From positions 15,907,501 to 15,971,500 of the forward strand of contig CANUEZ040000116.1 of NCBI GenBank assembly GCA_948099385.1: 64,000 nucleotides of DNA, read 5' to 3'. The stretch's first letter is position 1. Each line of letters opens with the position of its first letter. The position numbers and the translations under genes were made by a program. Below the pieces are notes generated by a model. The model was not told the DNA's origin, searched no databases, and saw only the letters and a program-made list of their open reading frames with translations. Shown piece after piece: positions 23,186 to 33,883 of this stretch. This stretch comes from Fasciola hepatica (Eukaryota; Platyhelminthes; Trematoda; Plagiorchiida; Fasciolidae).

Positions 23186-23506
23186 CTACTTTTGAAGTTT
23201 GACTAGCTTGCTTTGTAAACGCTTCGGGACACCACTGAGCAGTTTTGAAACCATTGTAATGTGTGGCTTGTGATCTGTTTCAACGACAGTCCTCTGCCCG
23301 TAAGTATACGAGTTGAAACTCCTTACTGAGAAGACCTCACCAAGCATTTCCTTTTTAATTTGAGCGTTATTCTTCTCGGCAGGGAAAAGACTGCAGCTGC
23401 GATAATCGATAGGTCGTCCGTTTTGTAGCGGCCCAGCCCCGAAGCTGCACTGACAGCTGTCACACTGGAACGTGGGAGGGAGGTCGGGTTGGAAGTAGGC
23501 CAACAC
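23186..23506 (-). pseudogene. Gypsy G3 RNase H remnant
   Basis: The frame reads LAYFQPDLPPTFQCDSCQCS, then FGAGPLQNGRPIDYRS, SLFPAEKNNAQIKKEMLGEV and VETDHKPHITMVSKLL, and ends KRLQSKLVKLQK. This is the RNase H domain that degrades the RNA of the RNA-DNA hybrid. Catalytic positions seen are D (QCD), E (KKEML) and D (TDHKP). It overlaps the end of the RT frame by about 47 bases in another frame, so a frameshift separates them. Confidence 0.85.
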
Positions 23507-24070
23507 TGGTGTTGCGCAAACTGCCTTCTTTATTTTTTCGACAGCACCCTGTTGCCCTATACTCTAGCGCCAGTGTGTCCTCTTGTGAGCGAGTTGCAGA
23601 ATAGGCTGCATCAAATCTGCCTGGGGCGGAAAATCTGCTCAAATAATTGACCGTACCATTGAGACGTAAAGCCCCCTTAAAGTCTATTGGTGCGGGCATG
23701 CATTTAATCGCCCTGGAAGTCTCTGCATCTGCTCTTAGTCCTTCGCCCTTCAAAATGTGTCCATGGAAAGGGACCGATGATACACGGTGTTCGAATTTCT
23801 CCCTGCTTAGTCGTATACCCTGTTGCACACAAAGTCTTAGGGAGTCCACTAAATGAGAATCACCTTCACCTGGTGTTTTGCCACAACTAAGCACATCCGC
23901 GACGGAAATAACGCCTTTGAGATCATCAAGTGATTTAATAAGAAGCTTCTGAAAAGCTTCACCAGATACTTTCAGTCCGAAGGATAACCGAAGTCAACGG
24001 AAACGACCAAAATAGGCGGTGAAATCGGTAGGAAAACTCGACCGGTCATCTTGCACTGGCTGTAACGAAC
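23460..24070 (-). pseudogene. Gypsy G3 reverse transcriptase remnant
   Basis: The segment reads SSFPTDFTAYFGRFR, a stop, LRLSFGLKVSGEAFQKLLIK, SLDDLKGVISVADVLSCGKT, then LRLCVQQGIRLSREKFEHRV, VPFHGHILKGEGLRAD and GTVNYLSRFS. These are the RT palm and thumb/connection blocks of gypsy pol. The catalytic box, normally VADDVL in relatives, reads VADVL at 23,889-23,903, so one catalytic Asp is missing in frame. After YLSRFS the frame degenerates before RNase H begins in another frame. Confidence 0.8.
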
Positions 24071-24080
24071 GTTTGAGCAA

Positions 24081-24772
24081 TGCGTAGCCAAATTCGCAAC
24101 GGATCCCGAAATTAAAAGGCGATTATCCGTGATATTCTACGATACTGGGTTATTGCATGAACAATGACATCTAAAAGGTACAAACCTCAATAATGCCATC
24201 AAAAGGACTCAACAACGAGAAACCGAATTGCAGCTTGTGAGCAAGCAGCACGTGCGTCACGCAGGTCCTGAACAAGGATCTGCCAAAATAGCACTCTGGG
24301 CGCGAACAAACTACGATTGGCCCATATAAACAAGCAGTTCGTAAAGACACGTCAATAGTGTAAGCAAGTGAGTGATGTTAGGAAAAACGCTGAATCGCAA
24401 AGGTTTTAGGGGGATTTTCCACGACCGGTCGTTACACTGGCTGCCAGGAAGCCGACGATAGGTCGACCATGGTAAGGAAACATGCTACACTCAAATCCAC
24501 CAGAAAGTCATGAAGTATCGGCAATAGGTGCTGTTAACTCCCGAGGACGGCTTTCAGATGTTTCGGGTGTATTCACAGGCAAGTGCCCCAAATTTCTTTA
24601 TAGCAACTACAACTGGGCTACCCATGTTTGTTGGCTCATCGACCAAAGCTATCACCTTCGGACCCAGTAAGCTACCTATATCAAAGAGTAAAGACTCGCT
24701 AAGGGCCACCGGAACACTTCTGGTGGGTAACGCAACAGGCACGACGCTGTCAATCACTGTTAAGTGACTCTA
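24081..24772. other. Unassigned sequence between two gypsy remnants
   Basis: One plus-strand frame (24,528-24,767, 79 codons) and a minus-strand frame opposite it (24,554-24,757) are open, but neither shows a family motif. The interval may hold the rest of G3 (gag or 5' LTR) in unrecognisable form or the border of the G2 interruption. Confidence 0.3.
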
Positions 24773-26264
24773 CCTGAGAAACATCTCGGAAAGTGTTCAG
24801 ACCCACCCAAATGGCAGTGTATTACCATACAATTTTCAAAAGTTTATCTCAACATGGATCAACTTTCAATGCTTCTAAGTGTTCATTTCTGTCAGGGAAT
24901 TATTACCTTCATTGGTCACGAGATATCAGCCACATGCTCTCCACCCATGAAAGATAAGACGCAACCGATTCTAGAACATCCCAAACCTTCCTCCTTCAAA
25001 ACGCTCCGGTCATTTAATGGTTTAGCCGGCTTCTAAGTGTGCCTGGTTGAAGCAACCTCTCACAGACTTACTACGCTGTAAGACCAAAACCCTCGAAATT
25101 ACCGGGCATGCCCTTTCTGCCTTCGTTGAACTGACACCGGCTATCTCCAACATGGCCGTCGTCGCACATCACCTACCAAATGCCTTCACGACACTGTCGA
25201 CCGATGCTTCAGTCTTGGCTGTTAGAGCTGTTCTAAAATAGCAAGCGTAAGGCACGTGACAACCTAAAGCGTTGTTTTCCAAACCTCCGCAGCCGGCCGA
25301 AACCAGGTGTAGCACGTTCAGCAGGGGACGATTCTCAGTATCTTTGGCCATCTATCACCCAAGGCACGTGCTGGAAGGCAGACAATTCATGTCTTTGCTG
25401 ATCACGAGCTGATCGTCATCGCTGCGCGGTCAATACAGGCCGGTGCTCCCTAAAAGATTCCCGCCACTCAGTTTATGCCAACCGAGTCACGGAAAAAATA
25501 GAGCAGAGCTCAGGTTTGCCAGACCTTGAAATAACCGGTGGTAAAACACACACCCTCCCCCAAAAAGGAAACTGCCATTTCATGCTTCCTTAACATCATT
25601 CACTCGTTTACACTATTGGCCTGTTTTATGAACTGTATGTTTTTATGAACGAACGTTTGTTTGGTCGCGCCCAGCGTGCTACTCTGTCATATCCTTATTC
25701 TGGGTCTGAGTGACGTACGTGCTCCTTTCTCACACGTCGCAATTTGGTTCCTGGTTTCTGAGTCCCTGTGATTGCATAATCGAGGTTTGTATCTGTTTCG
25801 TGTAACTGTTCATTTGATAATCTAGCATCGTAGAATTTCACGGATAATCGCCTTCTGATTTCGGGGTCCGTCGCGAACTTGGATACGTATTGCTCAAAGT
25901 AGTCTTACAGACCCCTTGGCAGACTCTCTTTCTCGATTCCATCTCATCCCACCAACCATTGGTTTTGACTCGGCAGCCGTTGTCTCAGCCCATGTACGCG
26001 AAGCAAGTGAAGTACACGAGAACTACGGCGTACCATCCAGCCGCTATCGGTTTTATTTGGAGTTTTCATAGACAGCTCAGAGCAGCTTCAAGGGCTCGTG
26101 AGAACCCGGCATGGAGTACGGACGCGGTAGATAACAACTGTTACGGGTCGAAAGACGCTTCGCCAGTATTTAGAAAACTAAAGTCAGGTCACAAATATGT
26201 TTATGCAGACCTGCAGGGCAAAGAGTGCACAGCGAGAAACGATTAAGTAGGACTCACAAGATTT
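24773..26264 (+). pseudogene. Gypsy G2: RT connection, RNase H and integrase remnants
   Basis: The plus-strand text resumes with IITFIGHEISATCSPPMKDK, PKPSSFKTLRSFNGLAGF (the GHxVS and LRSFxG blocks of gypsy pol, 24,880-25,035), a stop, then KTKTLEITGHALSAFVELTP and NAFTTLSTDASVLAVRAVL (25,085-25,240), and a short TDHKP-like FADHELIVIAARS (about 25,400). After a deletion, integrase reads RTTAYHPAAIGFIWSFHRQL and RAASRARENPAWSTDA (26,010-26,120), ending LQGKECTARND at a TAA (26,245). The RT catalytic box and the integrase zinc finger and first Asp are missing. Confidence 0.75.
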
Positions 26265-26400
26265 TGTGTCCTCCTGTCTGTCGGACCAGGGGCAACTTAG
26301 ATGGGGGTGATGAAACAAGACTTATACGTAGGATGGCGATAAACATGATGATTGCCAGAAGTAAATGCATTGTAACCACGACTGAAGAAGCTTGACCGGA
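26265..26400 (+). repeat. Probable 3' end or LTR start of gypsy G2
   Basis: The sequence after the integrase stop contains GGACCAGGGGCAACTTAG and AAGACTTATACGTAGGATGG, both found inverted at 20,600-20,690. Sharing between two copies of one gypsy family marks it as element sequence, most simply the 3' untranslated part or LTR. The right limit is not visible. Confidence 0.5.
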
Positions 26401-27015
26401 TCACTATTTCTCCCTGAGCTTCAGCATTCTACTTCTGTGAATAACCCCTACTTAGCATCCGGCAACCTTTCAAATGCCTTAAGGCTTGCAAATAAATTAT
26501 TTTATCAGTTAACCCTTTCCACTTTCCCGCTACTCTGTTGCTGAAGAATTTTGCTCACAAACTCAGCCTAGAGCCTGACTCCCATAATCATATGCTTCTG
26601 GTTCTTTGGCCAGTGGAATACTGGAATGTATGTTCGGTACTTACTTCCTATAAAGCCGACATGATTTTAAGAGCCTCGATAAGATCCACTCCATGTTTTA
26701 TTTTCCCAAGTGAGAAGAGCCATATATCTGCAGTTTTAGTTCATAAGATCCCCCGAGTTGTCATTCGAACATCGGAGTGATTAGTCGCCGGAACGTAACT
26801 GGGCCGGCTGCATCCTTTCTTAAAAAGAAGCCCAAGAGTGTGCACAATTTTCCAAAGCCGGCTCATCACTCCCTTCTAAGTGAAAAATGAAGACTTCACC
26901 TAACAGCAGGAGAAAGCTGGACGAAGGAGAAAGAGCTCACCGCTTACCTCGTGATTAGGCAGAGGGCACTGTTAATTACACATAACGAAAGCAGTAATTC
27001 TAACACCGAAGACCC
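26401..27015. other. No recognisable gene
   Basis: One 80-codon plus-strand frame (26,538-26,780) without motifs. The interval lies between the end of gypsy G2 and the minus-strand CR1-type remnant. Confidence 0.3.
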
Positions 27016-29000
27016 TTATAAATGCTTCGACAGAATCATGAAGTGTGGGTTCATTAATGATAAAAGATTCAGGGCAGATACCCGTTGCCTTTGCCTCCAT
27101 CTAGTCCCCTCGATAGTAGACTGGGTCAGGCCCCCACTATTTGCGTATCCCAGCAGACCGTGGTTGAGTAATTCCCCGAGAGCTATTTCGTTCACGAAGC
27201 CTACCTCTGATTTGTTGATTTCCTTACTATTCGGACATCCATCAGTGCTCTGGAAAGTTATGAGTGTTTTGCTGGCTGATCGTCCTCCTTCTGCGAACCC
27301 TCGCTCGAATTGCCGTTGAAGCCGATCGAGACCCCTGACGTCCCCCACAAATAACAACCTACTTACTTGGGCACAGTTTCCCAGACTGCATTTCACGGAT
27401 GCCTTGAGTGATTCCAACAATAAGTTCGGTGTTCTGCCACTTACCGCCCATCTTGGCTGACGTAGGGCCTTACTTAACTCCGGACACTAGGGGCTTGGAC
27501 TGAACTCCGCTCTTATCCGGATTCCGGGCTCCCATTGGCCGGGTTAGTGTATAACCATTATCTGACAAACCCATACTTCGGAAGGACCATGATTTTAACC
27601 CAGATGAGAATGTAATATGTGAGACCAGTCTCTTCCGAGAAGGTTTGAAGATTACAATCTGCGAAAAGCAAGAGGAAAAAACTCACGAGCATAAGACCAG
27701 TGAGTGCATAATAAGATCGTTAACTTACATTTTACAAACAACGGGACGGGTGCCTTCCCCCTTTTCCTCACACCACTCCTGCAACGAAAAATCACAGTCC
27801 GCAGTGTTCTGTACCCCTAAACCTCACACCAGAAGTACTCAACACACCGAGACCGCACCTTGTGCAGACCATATCGCAAGACCTATCTTGGGTCATACTG
27901 AAGTCGAACACAAATTCGCCTTACACTGCACTTCGTAAATTGCTTCGCAAGTGGCGCATCGATTAATTTCCCCAATTATCTCCTCGAGCCACATCAGGTC
28001 CTTCTCAAAGGCCTTTCACGTCCTCCTTGGTGAAATGCTGGCACTTCCTCAGGTTGAATGGAAGTTCCCGCTTTGTTGACCCCCGACATACCTTACCCGG
28101 GTCACTCTGCATAGTGCCATAATCTGATATTCCCACCAACTTGGCGTCGTCTGTGAACGAGGAGCAAGATTTTACAATCCGCCTGCAAGATCGCTCATGC
28201 ACGCCGCGAACAGCAGAGGGCCCAGGACTGACCCTTGGGGAGAACTTTTATGCCATTCCCTAATACCGAAAAAGCAGCACGTCGATAAAGAACCTATCTA
28301 TAGTTTACCACCGTATGGTATTATAATTCTAGTATACCATCAAAATCAACACCATTCTAACATTTTGCCGCATCCGATATTAAAACAGTAGTATTTACCT
28401 CTTCCAGAATCATCTAAACTTCATGTTTTAGTTGCAAATTCTTGTTGCTAGCGGTTCTAAGGTTACGCATCTTGACCCAAAACCATAAAGTTCCACTTTC
28501 TCCTTCAGGAAACTTCCGCATTGCAAAGTGCAATATAGCCCATGGTCTTTTATGCCTTCTCCCAGTGCAGAGGCTTCAAAAATTCCATTCAAGCAAAACA
28601 AGCTCACGTTGGTTGGTCACACAAAACCTTGACCGATAGTGATGGTCAAGTCGCAAGTTACACTGGACTGGTGCTCTCTCAACCTGGTTGAATATTTTGT
28701 AGAGTCAGCAAGGGGGCTGAAGCGATCGGACAGAATCTCCTTTGTCATATCGGTTAGCTTTTATCAGTTGATAAAAGCCTGCCCCACGGTGATTAGCCGT
28801 TCACTCCCCGTATATCAGTTTTTCTACCGTAAGTTTCGCGTGTGCGATGGCAGGTGGTGCTACTTCCAAACCTCTCCTCTGTACAAGCTGGCGTGCGGTC
28901 TGTATACTCAAGCCCAGGTGGTAATGGATGGGGTTTGTCAGGCGAAAACTTCGACGAGCTAAACCCAGTCGATTTGCCAAAACCACTCTGGCGAAAGTCC
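27016..29000 (-). pseudogene. Old CR1-type LINE RT remnant
   Basis: The clearest part is the RT core at 28,005-28,245: SPQGSVLGPLLFAACMSDLA, a frameshift, then KSCSSFTDDAKLVG and KRELPFNLRKCQHFTKEDVK. This is the PQGSVLGPLLF block followed by the catalytic box (TDD in place of ADD) and the thumb of CR1-type LINEs. Downstream at about 27,400-27,300 the text GNCAQVSRLLFVGDVRGLDR resembles the EYCxQVW thumb block. Upstream of 28,260, similarity is very weak. Many stops and shifts show great age. Nearby frames at 29,060-29,580 could not be placed. Confidence 0.6.
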
Positions 29001-29059
29001 GTGGTCAACAATCTTTTCTCGCTAGACCCGTTTCATCACCTCTAACCACACGGCGGTTG

Positions 29060-29589
29060 AGCTGGCAGGCCTGTCGTTGGGACGGGTTTCCCCACTCCCG
29101 GATTGTTGAACTGGGGTGACCGTCCACTTTAGCCGTTCCTGAGGCAACCATTTTCTTCCGGGGGGATACTTTGGACAGCGCAGCCAGCGTCCGAGTCTAA
29201 AGCTCCTCCACAGGCTAGATACTTGCCAGACTGGTACCATCGGGCCCCGCAACGTTAACCCTTATCAAGCGCTGAGAAAGTGAAGCACCCCACTGGCTGC
29301 GATGGCTTCTTTTTGCACTTAGGAAATGACCGATTTGGCAGTTAAAGGAAGGACTTAAGTCCCGTTTTTCGTCTGCAGATGAGCTGAAAGTGGTGCCGAA
29401 TGGATCTTGTCTTCTTGAGGTTGTGGTGGCTGCTGGACCCGGGGGAACTCGTGCGTTCCCAGCGGCCACTCCTTGAGTCAACTTGGACTGTACGTAATAC
29501 TAATACCTCCTCGGGTTTTTTAGCAGTTTTAGCTAACCACTCCTCGTACTTCCTTCTACATCCGTCGTGAGTCATACTTCACCTAGTCT
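29060..29589. other. Unassigned sequence with minus-strand frames
   Basis: Minus-strand frames at 29,215-29,481 and 29,342-29,575 are moderately long but show no motif I recognise. They may be the upstream linker of the CR1-type element at 27.0-29.0 kb. Confidence 0.3.
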
Positions 29590-31185
29590 CCCCTCCTCGT
29601 GGTTTATGAAATTCTCTGCGGAGTAAGGCTTCCTCCTACCTTACAAGTTCATTGTACCGCCCGGCCCTGGACATCCTACCCATCGCCATACACCCCACGG
29701 TTACTGATCCTGGAGTCCGCCACTCTTGTTCTTTTAACTGTTTAGGACAGGCGTCGTTCCAGACCGCTAGAGCTAAGCGAACCCTAGGCCTGGTTCATCG
29801 ATATTTCTTATTACCGGCCAGCTGCCTCCACTTGTATCTCTCACACGTAAGACCGCTCCTAGAATAATGTCCGACTGCCACCAGCCTCTGACCAAGTTCC
29901 TCTGTTGCATCTCTGAAATACCGCCAGCGACGTAAGCTTCTACGAATTGGGCCTCTATGGATTCGTCGCATGAAGCTCAACCTGGTTTTTATCTTTAGGC
30001 TGATCCACACCCAGGCCCACACCTCCTATCATATGTCATTCGCTGCCCCCTGCTCCTACCCCGTCCGACATCGCGCCTTCTATCTCCCTGCTCTTCGATC
30101 TAATCTCAGTCTGAAGTCCCGATCCTTTCTGTCGGTCTATTTCCAAAATCCGGACTAAGCTCCTTCTTGTTTTACGCAGTGCTTTCTCGCTGTTTGCTTC
30201 TAGACACACACTTAAGCTACACTTAACAGTTCCCGATGTTATATTGCTTACCAATTAGTTTGTCTCCATCGATCTGGCCTTTGAAAGAGGCCTCACACTG
30301 TAACTCTACTACCTTTGCGCCACAGGCCAATAGGTATACTCAATGCCGGACACTTCTCCTCTCGTCAGTGCTGCGAACTATGGCCGTTTCCATCCCTGAT
30401 CCACAGCAAACTTATCTCCTGCCTTCATAAGACAACCCTGTTGCCCATCCACGTTCATCTGTTATCCAGCATTTTTATTTCTCTCTCTGTCCTCAGTGTC
30501 CGTTGCTCCTCAGCTGGGGCACACCCAGACTGCGCTTCATCTCCTTACCCTTTTCAGTGATCCCCGATGACGGCCAACCGCTTTGGGCACTAAACTGACT
30601 ATCTCTCTGGCAGGTGCACCTGGATATAATTGCTACACGGCCGTCCACCACTCGCTGTTCCCGTTGGTTATGCTGTCCATGGTCTCACAACCTGGACAAT
30701 TGATCCCGGATCATACACCCCTACCGCGATCTCCTTGCCTCCTGCACAATTATCAGTGACCACTCATGCCACTCCCAAAGGTGCGGGGCGCGGTCAGATC
30801 CCCCTTTCTCGCCGGCGCACACCGGAAGTGCAGGCCGTCTGCAACGATGTGCGGGCGCAATTATGCCGGTGGATCACACCTCCTGTGTTCATTTCACGGA
30901 GTGATTTTCAGGTTGGATATCTAGCTCACGGCCGGTGCCACCCACTAGCACCGGTGGCGGATCGCACTATCTAACTATCCTCGGATGCCGCATCCAATAC
31001 TGTCAGTTGAAAATGGCACGCTCCTTATCCTTTTTCCACCACGGTGCGCTCAACTTCAGTCCTTATAATCTGTCACCACTTTCCACTTTTGTCGTTCCGC
31101 CGTGGTAAGCACATCTACCCATTCTGTAGAGTACTCATCCACAACTTTGGCGGCACCTGCTTTCCTTTAGCCTATGGTAGCCAAT
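29590..31185 (+). mobile_element. CR1-like LINE: RT C-terminus and pyrimidine-rich 3' region
   Basis: The plus strand reads SFNCLGQASFQTARAKRTLG, YLSHVRPLLE, a stop, LRIGPLWIRRMKLNLVFIFR and YPVRHRAFYLPAL (29,725-30,100), the thumb and C-terminus of a CR1-like RT. HVRPLLE and PLWxRRxxxNL match the better copy at 57,951-59,834. Coding ends by about 30,160. From about 30,770 the 3' region is homologous to 53,530-53,830 (shared GGCCGGTGGATC-like and CGGATCGCACT-like phrases). The match is interrupted at about 31,185 by an inverted LINE fragment. Confidence 0.7.
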
Positions 31186-31700
31186 CAAAGAGGTCTGGGC
31201 CGGTGGGGTAAAATCTGTCAGTTAAGTTTCAGAGACGAGGACAAGATCTGGGCTGTACGGGAGCACGAGGCTTTGTAGTGAGCCAATATTTTTAATAAAG
31301 AACCGGCAATTCATGGGGGGTAGAGTAGGTGTAGCAAGTTTATTCTTGGTCCGGAAGGGACGACAGAGCCATGTGTGGGCTAAGGCACCCGGAGTGGAGC
31401 CAGATTGTGCCCCTACTGGGATGTTCGTGGATTTCGGGAATCGTAGTCAGTTGATATGCTGTTGAGTGGGAATGCTATGGAGGATGAATTACGTTCACGG
31501 GATGGTTTGACACGGGTTCAGAAACCCACCGAGGGTTTGGTGGAGGAGATGAGGGAATTATAAACGGTGCAAAAAGTAAAAAACGTGCAAGTGTTAGGGG
31601 CTACTGATGGCGCTATAAATGGAGGTGGAGAAATAGGTAAAGTAGATGGGAAATGCGGATTTGTGGGCTATTATTGGATGGCGGGTTGGGCGGGTTGTCA
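31186..31700 (-). mobile_element. Inverted CR1-like fragment (ORF1 end and endonuclease start)
   Basis: Base composition switches from pyrimidine-rich to purine-rich here. On the minus strand, NCRFFIKNIGSLQSLVLPYS and PDLVLVSET (31,215-31,315) match the first endonuclease motifs of CR1-like elements (NxRSLxNK ... SETWL, with a stop replacing Trp). The sequence upstream on that strand resembles an ORF1 C-terminus without a domain I can name. The fragment has no 3' end of its own and directly abuts a sense 3' segment starting at about 31,701. Confidence 0.6.
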
Positions 31701-33216
31701 CACCCGTACCCATGGCCAATCCGCATATTAGAACTGCCGTTCCAAACTTCGCTTATATTACAGTCGCATTTATTACCTAGTCACCACCAACATATTCTCC
31801 TTTCTTGGCTCAGCGATTCCTCTGTGGTTCTTTCCAATAGGCAGTGCCCCGATTAGCATCCTCTTGCTCAATCCACCTGTTCAATTGACTGCTGGCACGC
31901 AGCTGTCCAGTTCCATTTCCCTAACTGCGTCGCGGATCCATCTCTGGGACCTTTCGTTCTATTCCTGATTTACCCATCCTACGGCTTCTTGCTTCTTCCT
32001 TCTCTGCCTCCATCGTGTTTCATCTGCAGTAAAATGACCTCATTGGTCATGTCTTACCTGTATATCTTCGGTCAGTGCTCTCGTCTCCTGTTCCGTATGT
32101 TGCTGGGCACAGACATTTTCTGTGTGCCTTTCAGTTTGGTCTGCTTTCCATGTTCCACTGACTGTAAATACAACTTTACGTCATGACGTTCTTTTACAAT
32201 TTCAAATGGCTTGATCTGTCACTGCCCAACTCCTCTGGCCCTTCACCACGTGTCACACCTGCATTGATCAAATAATAATAACCCATTCTCACCTGTTCTC
32301 TTCCATCCTATCCTTCACTTCCCTCGTTTATAATGTGCTCTTTATAGCCAGCATCACTTCTGTGATTTTTCAGCCCTCACTCTCTTTATCCACCGCGTTA
32401 ACCCGTCGCGAATAAATTCGTCTGCATGTTTGCAAGTCAATCTTACGCATTTCGATCCAACCCTACCTGTTTATTCCGATCGCTGATACTTTTTTTCTCC
32501 TAGCACTCCGTTGCTCCTTGCTTCTGCTCCTCGCATGTCTATTCATACACATAAACATACGTATGTATGCATACATTCTCTCTGCATCCTGCACTTGCTT
32601 GCCGGCTATTTCTCATGCCATCATCCAGCCGACCCTCATGAAGCGCTTGCATTCTACCTACATCTGTGCCTCACACTTGCCATGTCCAACCTCTCCAAAT
32701 TGGTTTTGCAATCTGCACCACCCTTTACTTCTTCCAGTGTTAGCTACATGCTCTACGATGAGTTTTGCCTTGTCGGCTGACCATTTACTGCAGAGTACCC
32801 AGGCTTACTTACAATCTAATCCCTAGCAATGGATCCCTCTTCTTTTCTTCACCATCTCTCGCTACCACAGTTTCTTATATCAATTTCTGGCCCCTTTCTT
32901 TAACATCTGTCAGTTTTCACATATCCCAACTTAGACCAGTCAGACTGTCCAGCTGACCTTGAACCCCAAATCCACTGGGCATCCATTTGAATCCGCCCTT
33001 GGGTTCTTTTAAATTCTCCCCGTTGTTCTTTGGTGTGCATACATTCATCATACACTTATCTCCCTCTTGAGCCTACCCATTTCACTTTTGCCGCGCATAT
33101 TTCTACTTTTTTCGCAAATTTTGTCTGCCCAATTCGTCGCTCGTAAAACATTATCATGCGTCTAGAAAGCCTAGGGCGTCTCCGAGACAAACCTTTATTA
33201 TTATGATTATTATTAA
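31701..33216 (+). mobile_element. LINE 3' region with ATT tail (copy a)
   Basis: The plus-strand pyrimidine-rich segment matches 61,000-62,530 with only scattered differences, over hundreds of bases in places (for instance from CCACCTGTTCAATTGACTGC to the phrase TTTACGTCATGACGTTC). It ends GCGTCTCCGAGACAAACC followed by the triplet tail TTATTATTATGATTATTATT (33,195-33,215). It is the untranslated 3' part of the CR1-like family. Frames such as 31,989-32,186 and 32,511-32,780 lie within it and have no known domain. Confidence 0.8.
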
Positions 33217-33883
33217 AAGGCGTGGGATAAAAGGAATTTGATAACAAAGAGCCGGACGATCTAACAGGTGGCAGGTAGGGGATCGGTTGGATCCAAACAG
33301 GTGCAGATGGTGGGGAGTTCCGATGATAAGCTTGGAACGGTAGGGCTGGAGGAGGAGATATGGAGTGGTTAGGGAGCGCTGTGCCTGCGCTTTCCGGTAG
33401 ACGGGAGTGGGATAGGGTAATACCACTGGGCGATCATTGATGTAAGCATGCGCCTGAGGGTAGACAGTACTTGAGATTTGGCGGGCTGTGGATGCTAAAC
33501 TCTACAAATCACTCGTACTGTTTCTGGCATGTTGGCTACTATACTTGAGTGGTTGAGATTCATGTGGATTAGGATGGAGAGGCTTAGAAAGGTGGGGGAC
33601 ACGAGTATCCGGAAGTGGCGAAGTGGCGACCCAGTTACCAGTGTTTTTAAAGGACAGGGGCCCCATTATGGACCGGGGTTTCCCCTTTGGGACGCGGTAA
33701 TGTTTACTGGAGCTAAAAGCCACGTGGCTAAGGTGATCCGCTGAGGTTGTCAGATGTGGGCTGCAGGTGTATCGGAGGCTTCCAGTGATCTGAGACATTA
33801 CCAGTTGGTTTTTATTTCATTTGAGGCCGCGGGTTGGGTGATGCGGCTTGCGTATTGAGGCTCTGTAGGCTATAAGATTTACC
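33217..33883. other. Spacer between two opposed LINE tails
   Basis: The 670-base stretch lies between the plus-strand tail of copy a and the minus-strand tail of copy b. It is purine-rich on the plus strand. Minus-strand frames (33,154-33,426 and 33,502-33,798) have no recognised motif. It may be a fragment of another minus-strand element. Confidence 0.35.

Larger units (their letters stand above)
21960..24080 (-). mobile_element. Gypsy G3 pol remnant on the minus strand
   Basis: Read on the minus strand, a pol region runs RT (24,070-23,640), RNase H (23,506-23,186), integrase zinc finger (about 22,860-22,720), integrase core (about 22,690-22,290) and a C-terminal block reading NRRHIR (about 22,000). 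The order is that of a Ty3/gypsy element. Frames are broken at least between RT and RNase H and by several stops in integrase. It lies within a gap in gypsy G2, which is on the plus strand, so G3 probably inserted into G2 or the two were joined by rearrangement. Confidence 0.8.

Noticed and set aside
24528..24767. 79-codon protein-like plus-strand frame between the gypsy remnants
   Set aside because: No motif matched any gypsy or host family, and the opposite strand is equally open.
20570..26390. Retroviral env gene downstream of the gypsy integrases
   Set aside because: No membrane protein frame follows integrase in G2 or G3; the flanks look like LTR or untranslated sequence.
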